Below, piece by piece: positions 35,732-41,850 of a stretch of DNA of 52,090 nt (position 1 is its first letter; each line of letters begins with the position of its first letter). Source of the stretch: Microbacterium sp. K24 (GTDB lineage: Bacteria > Actinomycetota > Actinomycetes > Actinomycetales > Microbacteriaceae); assembly GCF_004794465.1 (NCBI RefSeq), contig NZ_SSDJ01000122.1, forward strand, positions 1 to 52,090, in the 5' to 3' direction. The notes below the pieces were generated by a model, which saw only the letters and a program-made list of their open reading frames with translations, was not told the DNA's origin and did not search any database. Position numbers and translations under genes: made by a program.

Positions 35732-36154
35732 TCAGGCAGTCTTCATCTGTTTGATCATGTAGCGGTTGGGGTCCTCTGCAGGCGCGAAACCGTACTGGGC
35801 GTAGAGACCGTGCGCGTCGGCGGTGGCGAGCAGGATGCGGCTCACCGGAAGGGGCTGCAGGTCGGCGATGACGCCTTCGACGAGCATCTTCCCGACGCCG
35901 TTGCCTCGAGCGCTCTCATCGACGAAGACGTCGCAGAGCCAGGCGAACGTCACGGCATCCGTCACCACGCGGGCATACGCGACCTGCTCGCCGTTTGCGT
36001 TCCAGACGCTGTAGTTCCGGGAGCCGTCGATGGCGGCGTCCTGCACCTCGCGCGCGCGACCCTTGGCCCAGTACGCCTGCTCGCTGAGCCAGGCATGCAC
36101 CTGAGCACGGTCGATGCGGGATGTGTCGGAGGAGAAGGTGAAGCCGGAGACCAT
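35732..36154 (-). CDS. GNAT N-acetyltransferase
   Basis: This 140-residue GNAT protein shows AYARVVTDAVTFAWLCDVFV followed by ARGNGVGKMLVEGVI, the acetyl-CoA pyrophosphate loop (R/Q-x-x-G-x-G). The C-terminal ILLATADAHGLYAQYGFAPA is the usual last motif. Substrate unknown. The gene is convergent with the FGE-like gene, 4 bases apart, and starts 18 bases downstream of the MFS gene on the same strand. A TAGGAT box 5 bases before ATG suggests its own leaderless promoter. Confidence 0.88.
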   Translation of the reverse strand: MVSGFTFSSDTSRIDRAQVHAWLSEQAYWAKGRAREVQDAAIDGSRNYSVWNANGEQVAYARVVTDAVTFAWLCDVFVDESARGNGVGKMLVEGVIADLQPLPVSRILLATADAHGLYAQYGFAPAEDPNRYMIKQMKTA

Positions 36155-36172
36155 GCTTCATCCTATGAGCGC

Positions 36173-37498
36173 TCAGCGACGCCGCTCGGGATCCAGACCC
36201 ATGCGGATGCGCGTGCGCTTGCGCTCGATGAGGATGAAGACGACACCGAGCACCCAGAGCGGGATGGGCATGAGGAAGGCGATGCGGAAGGCATCGAGCG
36301 AATACGTATCGGGCGTTCCCGCGCCCTGCAGGTCGAGCACGAGTCCGATCAGGAAGATCGCGATGAGGGCGGCGATGAAGCCGCCCGCGTTGGTGACGCC
36401 GGTCGCTGTGCTCAGGCGGTGCGAGGGATTGTGCGTGCGGGCGTGGTCGAAGGCGATCATCGATGCCGGGCCGCCGGTCGCCAGCGCCACCGCGAGCACG
36501 TAGAGCAGCCACAGGGGAGCGGGTCCGGGGAGGGCGAGGACGATGATCCAGGCCAGCATCTGCACTCCGACGGCGGGGAGGACAAGCGCCAGGGAACGAT
36601 GGTTCGGCAGCCTTCGGGAGAGATCGCCGATGACAGGTCCCAGCACCATGCCGGCGACCACGTAGACCGAGATGATGCCCGCAGCGTGAGCGCTGTCGAG
36701 TCCCTGTGCCGCCGTCAGGAACGGCATCCCCCAGAGGAGGATGAAGGCCGTGCCGGCGAACGGCGTCGTGAAGTGCGACCAGAAGGCGAGCCGGGTGCCG
36801 GGGTGCGCCCAGGCCGCGCGGATTCCGACGCCGGTGTCTATCGCCGAGGTGACCACGCGGATCACGCCGGTGTCGGTGTTGACCGAGACGTCGGCGTCGC
36901 GCTCGGGCGGATGGTTGCGGATGATGAGGAAGACCAGGATGGCGAACAGAACGCCGAGCCCGGCGATGCTGCCGAAGGTGATCGTCCAGGTCGTCGCATG
37001 CAGGAGCGCGGCGAGCGGGACGAGGGCGATCAGTTGCCCGGCCTGCCCGACGATCCCCGTGAACTGCACCATGATCGGGCCGCGTTGCGCAGGGAACCAG
37101 GTCGCGACGAGACGGAGCACCGCGGGGAAGATCGCTGCATCACCGGCGCCGAGGAGCACACGGGCGACGATGGCGATGCCCACGCTGGGGGAGAGGGCCA
37201 TGGTCAGCTGGCCGGCAGCCATCAGGAGCATGCCGACCGTCATGATCGGGCGCGAACCGTAGCGGTCCAGCAGCACGCCGATCGGGATCTGCATGCCGCC
37301 GTAGACCGCGAGCTGGACGACGGCGAAGAGGGCCAGCGTCGACGCGTCGGCCTGGAAGCGATCCGCGGCCTCGACCCCGACCGCGCCGAGCGAGGTACGA
37401 TTCGTGATCGCGAGCACGTAGGCCGCGACGCCCACCGACCAGACCAGCCACGCCCGCCACTCCGGAGTCGACAGGGGGGAGCGGGAGACCTGCGGCAC
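36173..37498 (-). CDS. MFS transporter
   Basis: This 441-residue major facilitator protein has about 12 helices. GVLLDRYGSRPIMTVGML is motif A after helix 2, and LGAGDAAIFPAVLRLVATWF with PAQRGPIMVQFTG resembles MFS carriers of the nitrate/anion and sugar-phosphate branches. A charged loop near residue 200 divides the halves. Substrate unknown. GTG start at 37496-37498 with a minus-strand TAGCGT box 6 bases ahead. It is divergent from the VOC gene, sharing a 54-base intergenic region. Confidence 0.86.
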   Translation of the reverse strand: MPQVSRSPLSTPEWRAWLVWSVGVAAYVLAITNRTSLGAVGVEAADRFQADASTLALFAVVQLAVYGGMQIPIGVLLDRYGSRPIMTVGMLLMAAGQLTMALSPSVGIAIVARVLLGAGDAAIFPAVLRLVATWFPAQRGPIMVQFTGIVGQAGQLIALVPLAALLHATTWTITFGSIAGLGVLFAILVFLIIRNHPPERDADVSVNTDTGVIRVVTSAIDTGVGIRAAWAHPGTRLAFWSHFTTPFAGTAFILLWGMPFLTAAQGLDSAHAAGIISVYVVAGMVLGPVIGDLSRRLPNHRSLALVLPAVGVQMLAWIIVLALPGPAPLWLLYVLAVALATGGPASMIAFDHARTHNPSHRLSTATGVTNAGGFIAALIAIFLIGLVLDLQGAGTPDTYSLDAFRIAFLMPIPLWVLGVVFILIERKRTRIRMGLDPERRR

Positions 37499-37504
37499 GC
37501 TTCC

Positions 37505-37510
37505 ACGCTA
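37505..37510 (-). promoter_or_regulatory. Candidate -10 box (TAGCGT), leaderless start
   Basis: On the minus strand TAGCGT ends 6 bases before the GTG start of the MFS gene at 37498. Confidence 0.42.
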
Positions 37511-37540
37511 CTCCTGTGTTCTGATGTCGGATGCCGCCGC

Positions 37541-37546
37541 TAGCCT
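37541..37546 (+). promoter_or_regulatory. Candidate -10 box (TAGCCT), leaderless start
   Basis: TAGCCT ends 6 bases before the ATG at 37553 of the VOC gene. With the box at 37505 it makes a compact divergent promoter pair. Confidence 0.42.
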
Positions 37547-37552
37547 GCACGC

Positions 37553-37918
37553 ATGATGACCACACCGCAGCACCACTCCCTCGACTACGTCGAACTCGTC
37601 GTGACCGATCTCGCCGCTGCCACCCGGTTCTACACCGAGGCATTCGGCTGGAACTTCGTCGACTACGGCCCCGGCTACGCGGGGATCGCCGCCCCCGACG
37701 GCGAGGGCGAGGTCGGTGGGCTCCTGGTCGCTGAAGAGCCTCGACCGGCCGGCGGTCCGCTCGTGCTGCTCTATTCGGCTGACCTCGACGCGACGATGGA
37801 GGGGATCGTGGCCGCCGGAGGCACGATCCTGCAGTTGCCGTACGAATTCCCCGGTGGTCGGCGCCTCCATTTCGCCGATCCGAGCGGTAACGAGCTCGGA
37901 GTCTGGGCCGCGCAGTAA
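37553..37918 (+). CDS. VOC family (glyoxalase-like) protein
   Basis: This 121-residue vicinal-oxygen-chelate protein has two beta-alpha-beta-beta-beta halves. HSLDYVELVVTDLAAATRFY begins it, then TEAFGWNFVDYG, and the second half ends with FPGGRRLHFADPSGNELGVW. The family includes glyoxalases, dioxygenases and antibiotic-binding proteins; this member's role is unknown. The stop codon TAA is part of the TAATCT box of the next gene. Confidence 0.88.
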   Translation: MMTTPQHHSLDYVELVVTDLAAATRFYTEAFGWNFVDYGPGYAGIAAPDGEGEVGGLLVAEEPRPAGGPLVLLYSADLDATMEGIVAAGGTILQLPYEFPGGRRLHFADPSGNELGVWAAQ

Positions 37919-37921
37919 TCT
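37916..37921 (+). promoter_or_regulatory. Candidate -10 box (TAATCT), leaderless start
   Basis: TAATCT includes the VOC gene's TAA stop and ends 6 bases before the ATG at 37928. Confidence 0.4.
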
Positions 37922-37927
37922 GACCGG

Positions 37928-38524
37928 ATGCTGTTCTCTCTCACCGGTGCCAGCGGAGCAGGCAAGTCGACAGTGCTGGCGCACCTCGACGGAGTGTCCT
38001 GGCCGGTGCCGGTGCGCTGCGTCGAGTTCGATTCGATCGGCGTGCCCGACGGCGCGGACACGGCGTGGCGGCATGGCGCGATCGAGCACTGGGTTCAGCA
38101 GGCAGTACAGGCGGATGCGGTCGGCGAGCACATGCTGCTCTGCGGTCAGGTTCCGATGGGCGAGCTTTTCGCGGCGCCGTCCGCCGAGCGGCTCCAGGGA
38201 ATCGCCGTGTGCTTGCTGCACTGCTCGCCCGAGACTCGCACCGCACGTCTGCTGGCGCGCGGTGAGGATCCGGCGTCGATCGTGCACCACAACCGTTTCG
38301 GTGAGTGGTTCCGCGGCCACACGCTCGACCCGCGCCACGCGCCCGAGGTGATCCGTGTCGAGAGCGCGGTGCCGATGGCCTGGGATCACTGGGCCGAGTG
38401 GGAGCGCGGTGATCCGCGCTGGGCTGCCGAGATCATCGACACTGACGAGCGTGCGCCGGCGGACGTTGCGCGTGAGGTCGAGGAGTGGGTCCGGCGGAGG
38501 TTGGCAGACCCCGCCGAGGCGTGA
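37928..38524 (+). CDS. Small P-loop kinase-like ATPase
   Basis: This 198-residue protein has a Walker A motif GASGAGKST at residues 7-15, in the style of shikimate/adenylate kinases or phosphotransferases. MLLCGQVPMGELFAAPSAER and LLHCSPETRTARLLARGEDP resemble the lid and the Arg-rich part of small-molecule kinases. HHNRFGEWFRGHTLDP may bind substrate. Substrate unknown. It follows the VOC gene closely. The convergent TetR gene lies 7 bases beyond its stop. Confidence 0.8.
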   Translation: MLFSLTGASGAGKSTVLAHLDGVSWPVPVRCVEFDSIGVPDGADTAWRHGAIEHWVQQAVQADAVGEHMLLCGQVPMGELFAAPSAERLQGIAVCLLHCSPETRTARLLARGEDPASIVHHNRFGEWFRGHTLDPRHAPEVIRVESAVPMAWDHWAEWERGDPRWAAEIIDTDERAPADVAREVEEWVRRRLADPAEA

Positions 38525-38531
38525 ATCTCTC

Positions 38532-39167
38532 TCACGAACCCCTGCCATCCGCGCCGTAGCGCGCGACGATCGTCGCAGCGGCCTCGTCTACCGTGCGCCG
38601 CGTCTCCTCGTCCGTCAGAGACCAGCCGCCATGCACGAGACGTGGCCAGAAGACCACGGTCGCGATCATGCCCAGGAACTGCGCGGCGGCGACGTCGAAG
38701 TCGTCCACGCGGGCCTCGCCGTCGCGGTCAGCGGCCTCGAGGAACTTCCGAAGCGCGTGGAGCACCGGTAGGGTGCCGAAATCGAACGTCTGCTCTCGCA
38801 GCTCTGGGAAGCGCGCGGATTCGGTGATGACCGCGCGGATGAGATCCGTCATTCGCGGGCGCGTGAGGAGTTCGGCATACGCCATTCCCAAGCTCACCAG
38901 ACCCGCGCGCAGATCTCCCGCGGGCGGGTCGAGGTGCTCGGGCCGGGCCGTGTCGCCGGCCGCCAGCACCATGGCCTCGAACAGCTCGGCCTTCGTCGGG
39001 AACTGCTTGAACAGCGTCGCCTTCGAGACGCCCGCGCGGGCTGCCACCTGCGCCAGAGAGCTGCGGTCGTACCCGATCTCGAGGAACAGACCTGTCGCGG
39101 CATCGAGGATCGCTGTGCGATTCGTCGCGGCTACTTGCCGGTGATACGCGGAGAGCTCTCGGGTCAT
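38532..39167 (-). CDS. TetR/AcrR family regulator
   Basis: This 211-residue repressor-type regulator has the TetR HTH at residues about 17-63: ATGLFLEIGYDRSSLAQVAA followed by RAGVSKATLFKQFPTKAELFEAM. The rest is a helical ligand domain with a TetR_C-type segment (LLTRPRMTDLIRAVITESAR). It is divergent from the DHFR-like gene at 39287. Two copies of a TGAG-N8-CTCA palindrome lie between them, which suggests it controls itself and that gene. A CATACT box lies 6 bases before its ATG. Confidence 0.92.
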   Translation of the reverse strand: MTRELSAYHRQVAATNRTAILDAATGLFLEIGYDRSSLAQVAARAGVSKATLFKQFPTKAELFEAMVLAAGDTARPEHLDPPAGDLRAGLVSLGMAYAELLTRPRMTDLIRAVITESARFPELREQTFDFGTLPVLHALRKFLEAADRDGEARVDDFDVAAAQFLGMIATVVFWPRLVHGGWSLTDEETRRTVDEAAATIVARYGADGRGS

Positions 39168-39184
39168 GTCTCCAGTATGCCCGA

Positions 39185-39204
39185 GAGGTGAGACGGTTGA
39201 CTCA
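39185..39204. promoter_or_regulatory. TetR operator candidate 1 (GAGGTGAG-N8-CTCA)
   Basis: GAGGTGAG (39185-39192), an 8-base spacer, and CTCA (39201-39204) give a palindromic core TGAG-N8-CTCA, 18 bases from the TetR start. It overlaps the candidate -35 (TTGACT, 39197-39202) of the DHFR-like gene. Confidence 0.6.
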
Positions 39205-39225
39205 TGACACTTCCGGAGCTACTGT
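39197..39225 (+). promoter_or_regulatory. Promoter for the DHFR-like gene
   Basis: TTGACT (39197-39202), 17 bases, then TACTGT (39220-39225) is a good housekeeping-type promoter directed toward the gene at 39287. Operator 1 covers its -35; operator 2 begins 7 bases after its -10. Confidence 0.6.
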
Positions 39226-39231
39226 CAGTGC

Positions 39232-39255
39232 GAGGTGAGACGAATAACTCACCTC
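39232..39255. promoter_or_regulatory. TetR operator candidate 2 (GAGGTGAG-N8-CTCACCTC)
   Basis: GAGGTGAG (39232-39239) and CTCACCTC (39248-39255) are perfect 8-base arms around 8 bases. The left arm and the first three spacer bases (ACG) are identical to copy 1, 47 bases away. It sits at the expected transcription start of the DHFR-like gene. Confidence 0.65.
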
Positions 39256-39286
39256 TCGCAGATCACGGCGGACCGAGGAGGACGAG

Positions 39287-39829
39287 ATGTCGAAGGTACT
39301 GATCCACGCGACGGTGTCGGTGGACGGCTTCATGGCAGACGAGCACGGGGGAGTCGAGTGGATGAACGGATTCCCGTCCGATCCCCGGGACGAGGTGGTC
39401 ATCGCGCAGATCGTCGAGCAACTCGGGGCCGTCATCGGGGGAGCGAACAAGACGCAGACGATCGAAGAGGGAGAAGTTCCGTACGGCGGGATCCTCGGAG
39501 TGCCGGTGTTCCTGATGACGCACAGCGCCCACGAACCCATCGTGAAAGACGACGTGACCTATAACTTCGTCGTCGGCGACGTCGCTGAGGCTGTCGCGAC
39601 AGCCACGCAGGCGGCGGGGGAGAAGTGGGTGAGCCTGCTCGGCGGAACCATTGCGCGCCAGTGTCTCGAGCGTGGCCTCGTCGATGAAATCCAACTGCAC
39701 GTGGTGCCGATTCTTCTGGGTCGCGGCGTCTCACTGTTCGCAGGATTGACGACCCACATCGCGCTCGAGCGCCTCGACACCTCTGCCTATGCCAGCGAGA
39801 CCCACCTGCGGTACCGCGTGGTCGCGTAG
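39287..39829 (+). CDS. Dihydrofolate reductase-fold protein (RibD C-terminal type)
   Basis: This 180-residue protein of the RibD_C/DHFR-like family is probably an NADPH-dependent reductase. KVLIHATVSVDGFMADEHGG opens it, VIGGANKTQ and TYNFVVGDVAEAVATATQAA lie at the cofactor side, and GEKWVSLLGGTIARQCLERG with LVDEIQLHVVPILLGRG are diagnostic. Its true substrate is unknown; such genes are often under TetR control. Shine-Dalgarno GAGGAGG precedes ATG. Probably repressed by the divergent TetR through two operator copies. Confidence 0.9.
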   Translation: MSKVLIHATVSVDGFMADEHGGVEWMNGFPSDPRDEVVIAQIVEQLGAVIGGANKTQTIEEGEVPYGGILGVPVFLMTHSAHEPIVKDDVTYNFVVGDVAEAVATATQAAGEKWVSLLGGTIARQCLERGLVDEIQLHVVPILLGRGVSLFAGLTTHIALERLDTSAYASETHLRYRVVA

Positions 39830-39834
39830 TTCGT

Positions 39835-40119
39835 TCAGTTGAGGCGCTGCGTGAGATGCACGGTGACCTCGTCGCCGTCGGATTTGCCGATCCGCTTGCG
39901 GACGGCTGCGGCGACCGGAAGTTTGTGCGTGCCGTCGCCGAGTGCCATGAAGGCGCCGCGGAACGCCTCGCCGTCGACCGTTCCGGCGACCTTGACCAGG
40001 CCGCGTGTTCCGAAGACGGATGCCGAATCCGGCAGCTGGACGCAGGTCCAGGTGTCGCCGTCGCGCACCTTGCCGAGAGTGGCGGTGAAGGTGATGTCGA
40101 GTGGGGTGATGTCTGCCAT
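39835..40119 (-). CDS. DUF1905 domain protein
   Basis: This 94-residue protein matches DUF1905, a small beta-barrel-like domain: [40 protein letters not shown] and [15 protein letters not shown] are the three characteristic pieces. Function is unknown. It is convergent with the DHFR-like gene (5 bases apart) and lies 30 bases downstream of the membrane-protein gene at 40150-40536, probably in one operon with it. AGGAGAAG precedes the ATG. Confidence 0.88.
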   Translation of the reverse strand: MADITPLDITFTATLGKVRDGDTWTCVQLPDSASVFGTRGLVKVAGTVDGEAFRGAFMALGDGTHKLPVAAAVRKRIGKSDGDEVTVHLTQRLN

Positions 40120-40149
40120 GATCTTCTCCTGACTTTCCGAAGCGCCGTG

Positions 40150-40536
40150 TCAGACGAAGAGTCCGACGATCGCCCCGATGAGGACGAGCTTGATGAGCCA
40201 GTCCAGAAGATGGATACCCGCCGTGGGGAGTGCCGTGTTCTCGTGCACCACGCCGCCCATGAGGAGGATCAGCGGAAGGGCGGTCAGAGCCGCCCCGAGC
40301 CCGATGCCGGGCAGGGCGCCGTGCCAGCCCGCAGCCAGCATCAGCCCTGCGACGAGGCAGGAGGCGATGAGGCTGCGCACGACGACCGACATCATCTGCG
40401 CGGCGACGGGCACACCTGGTCGGGGAGCGCTGGTCCGCGTGACGACCGCAGAGATGGGCGGGATGGCATAGAGGACCGCGCTCGCGATGAACGAGACCAC
40501 CGTTGCGATGATGATTCCCCATACGATCATGTCCAC
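40150..40536 (-). CDS. DUF1761-like membrane protein
   Basis: This 128-residue membrane protein has four helices (about residues 3-27, 48-70, 78-96 and 107-127). The family appears to be DUF1761 or a close relative, whose function is unknown. It is the first gene of a two-gene operon with the DUF1905 gene, starts with ATG after a strong AAAGGAGT, and is transcribed from a near-consensus promoter (TTGACA-N17-TAGTTT). It is divergent from a TetR gene with two operator-like palindromes between, so TetR control is likely. Confidence 0.78.
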   Translation of the reverse strand: MDMIVWGIIIATVVSFIASAVLYAIPPISAVVTRTSAPRPGVPVAAQMMSVVVRSLIASCLVAGLMLAAGWHGALPGIGLGAALTALPLILLMGGVVHENTALPTAGIHLLDWLIKLVLIGAIVGLFV

Positions 40537-40542
40537 TCCTTT

Positions 40543-40558
40543 AGTACCGGGCAGTACT
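40543..40558. promoter_or_regulatory. TetR operator candidate A (AGTAC-N6-GTACT)
   Basis: AGTAC, six bases, GTACT is a perfect 5-base-arm palindrome. It lies between the minus-strand -10 (40560-40565) and the ribosome binding site of the membrane-protein gene, where bound repressor would block transcription start. It matches operator B at 11 of 16 positions. Confidence 0.6.
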
Positions 40559-40559
40559 C

Positions 40560-40588
40560 AAACTAGGTTGTCGTTTAAGAACTGTCAA
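40560..40588 (-). promoter_or_regulatory. Near-consensus promoter for the DUF1761-DUF1905 operon
   Basis: On the minus strand TTGACA (40583-40588), 17 bases, then TAGTTT (40560-40565). The -35 is a perfect consensus and the spacing is ideal. Operator B covers its -35. Confidence 0.7.
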
Positions 40589-40593
40589 GTACT
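40578..40593. promoter_or_regulatory. TetR operator candidate B (AGAACT...AAGTACT)
   Basis: The 16 bases AGAACTGTCAAGTACT match operator A at 11 positions, with centres 35 bases apart. They overlap the -35 of the minus-strand promoter and abut the TAATAT -10 of the TetR gene, so one bound repressor could shut both directions. Confidence 0.58.
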
Positions 40594-40598
40594 AATAT
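40593..40598 (+). promoter_or_regulatory. Candidate -10 box (TAATAT) for leaderless tetR
   Basis: TAATAT ends 6 bases before the ATG at 40605. Its first base is the last base of operator B. Confidence 0.45.
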
Positions 40599-40604
40599 GA
40601 AGTC

Positions 40605-41222
40605 ATGGCTGAAGGTCTCTCCCCCCGAGGACGCCCTGCCGGGCTGCAAGGCGAGGACCTCATCGCGGTGGCGCGTGAGGTGTTTCTCGAGCGCGGCTAC
40701 GCGGGAGCGTCGATGGACGAGGTCGCCAAGCGGGCGAAGATCTCGAAGGCGTCGCTCTATCGAGCGCACCCGTCCAAGAGCGCGCTGTACGCGGCGGTCG
40801 TTCACCAGTGGGCGGCAGCCGGCCGAGACGCGATGCGCCCCGCGCTGGAGCGCCTTCGGGGGAGTACCGACACGAGACAGGGACTCATCGAACTCGCGGA
40901 GACGATGCACGCCGGCATCCTGAGCGAACCGGTACTGGCGATGCGGCGACTCGTCACCGCGGAAGCCGAGAGCGAGCCCGAGGTCGCCGCGACATATCTC
41001 ACCGAGAGCTGGGACGCCAACATCGCAAACCTCGCCGACGCGCTGAGCGCACTGGCGGACGCAGGGGAGTTGCGGGTTCAGGACGCGCACGCCGCCGCTG
41101 AGCAGTTCACCTGGCTGGTCATCGGCGCCCCGCTGAACGCGCGACTGCTCGGCGGACGAGATGATGCGTCTTCGCGCGGTGCCGCAGTGGACCTGTTTCT
41201 CGCCGGATACGGAAAGCGCTGA
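40605..41222 (+). CDS. TetR/AcrR family regulator
   Basis: This 205-residue regulator has an N-terminal HTH at about residues 17-63: AREVFLERGYAGASMDEVAK followed by RAKISKASLYRAHPSKSALY. The C-terminal helical part includes RRLVTAEAESEPEVAATYLT, as in the TetR_C_AefR-like group. It is divergent from the DUF1761-DUF1905 operon, with two AGTAC-type palindromes in the 68-base gap, so it probably represses that operon and itself. The start is probably leaderless. Confidence 0.92.
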   Translation: MAEGLSPRGRPAGLQGEDLIAVAREVFLERGYAGASMDEVAKRAKISKASLYRAHPSKSALYAAVVHQWAAAGRDAMRPALERLRGSTDTRQGLIELAETMHAGILSEPVLAMRRLVTAEAESEPEVAATYLTESWDANIANLADALSALADAGELRVQDAHAAAEQFTWLVIGAPLNARLLGGRDDASSRGAAVDLFLAGYGKR

Positions 41223-41441
41223 GCCGGAGTGGCGGTGTTGCGCGCAGCGGGGGCGGACAGCGCAGTCCCGACTGGACGACGACGTGTCCCGTGCTCAGGA
41301 CATCTTCCCGAGTGAACTGACATAATATGCATTATCGGTCAATCGTCATTTACCTAGATTCGGCACCGAGAGGCGCAGCTGGCAACGCGGAGTCGTCGTC
41401 GAAGTAGGACAAGGTCGATCCGCATCAGTTCCTGTGGTCGA
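41223..41441. other. 219-base non-coding stretch with AT-rich core
   Basis: No convincing gene was found. The middle part (about 41318-41360) is clearly less GC-rich than its surroundings and holds ATAAT (41322-41326) ATGC ATTAT (41331-41335), a perfect 5-base-arm dyad. TAGATT follows at about 41356. No + strand gene lies downstream, so a promoter there would be an orphan. The two flanking genes are convergent. Confidence 0.4.
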
Positions 41442-41747
41442 TCAGGGCCTGTAGTCGACGTGTACGTCGATCTCTTGTCCGAGTTCGATCTCGATGCGTT
41501 TGGCGAGGCTTCGTCCCTCTTTGATGCACTGATTCAGTTCGTCCTCCCAGTCGGACTCATTCCCGGGTGGCTTCGAGAAGAAGTACTTCTCCCCTCGAGA
41601 GTTCCAGGCGATGAGATCCTGGATGAGCTGCTCTGAGAGACCTGAGGTCTCGGGATCGAGCGGCCCGCCTCCTTCACCGGGCGTTCTCTCCCAGACCGGA
41701 AACGTGTCCCCAAGCTCCGCCATGAGCGCTAACAATCGGCGTGACAT
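41442..41747 (-). CDS. Hypothetical protein (orphan)
   Basis: I do not recognise this 101-residue protein. It begins MSRRLLALMAELGDTFPVWE and contains SGLSEQLIQDLIAWNSRGEK and an acidic stretch NESDWEDELNQCIKEGRSLA; it has no membrane segment or signal peptide. Secondary structure looks like mixed helices ending in a strand (IDVHVDY). ATG 41747 has GGAGG 6 bases upstream and is preferred over an in-frame GTG at 41771. The codon use has more A/T-ending codons than its neighbours, which may indicate transfer. It lies beside the AT-rich gap and the duplicated uvrA-like tail. Confidence 0.6.
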   Translation of the reverse strand: MSRRLLALMAELGDTFPVWERTPGEGGGPLDPETSGLSEQLIQDLIAWNSRGEKYFFSKPPGNESDWEDELNQCIKEGRSLAKRIEIELGQEIDVHVDYRP

Positions 41748-41793
41748 GTACGTCCTCCATCTGTTCGGCACCGAGTCAAGCCGACGCTACAGG

Positions 41794-41850
41794 TCAGGAG
41801 AGCAGCTCCCCTGCGACAATGGATTTTTGGGATACCAAATCCTCCGAGCT
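41794..41850 (-). pseudogene. In-frame relic of a UvrA-type C terminus
   Basis: Immediately after the stop of the uvrA-like gene, the same frame continues with three codons and then DLVSQKSIVAGELLS and a TGA. This aligns with DLVSQKSTLTGEHLA at the gene's own C terminus (10 of 15 residues identical). It is a second, diverged copy of the coding tail, offset by exactly 72 bases (24 codons). It is too short to be a gene by itself. Confidence 0.65.
41820..41842. repeat. 23-base direct repeat, copy 1 (downstream of uvrA-like stop)
   Basis: The 23 bases beginning TGGATTTTTGGGATACC are identical to 41892-41914. They contain a bulged dyad GGATTT..GG-GATA-CCAAATCC. The sequence is notably AT-richer than its surroundings. 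Confidence 0.9.

Noticed and set aside
35492..37543. A 683-codon + strand frame opposite the GNAT and MFS genes
   Set aside because: The minus-strand GNAT and MFS proteins have clear family motifs; the + strand frame has none and is biased in composition.
38520..38541. CGTGA...TCACG as a terminator between the P-loop gene and tetR
   Set aside because: Only five base pairs with a 7-base loop; too weak to call.
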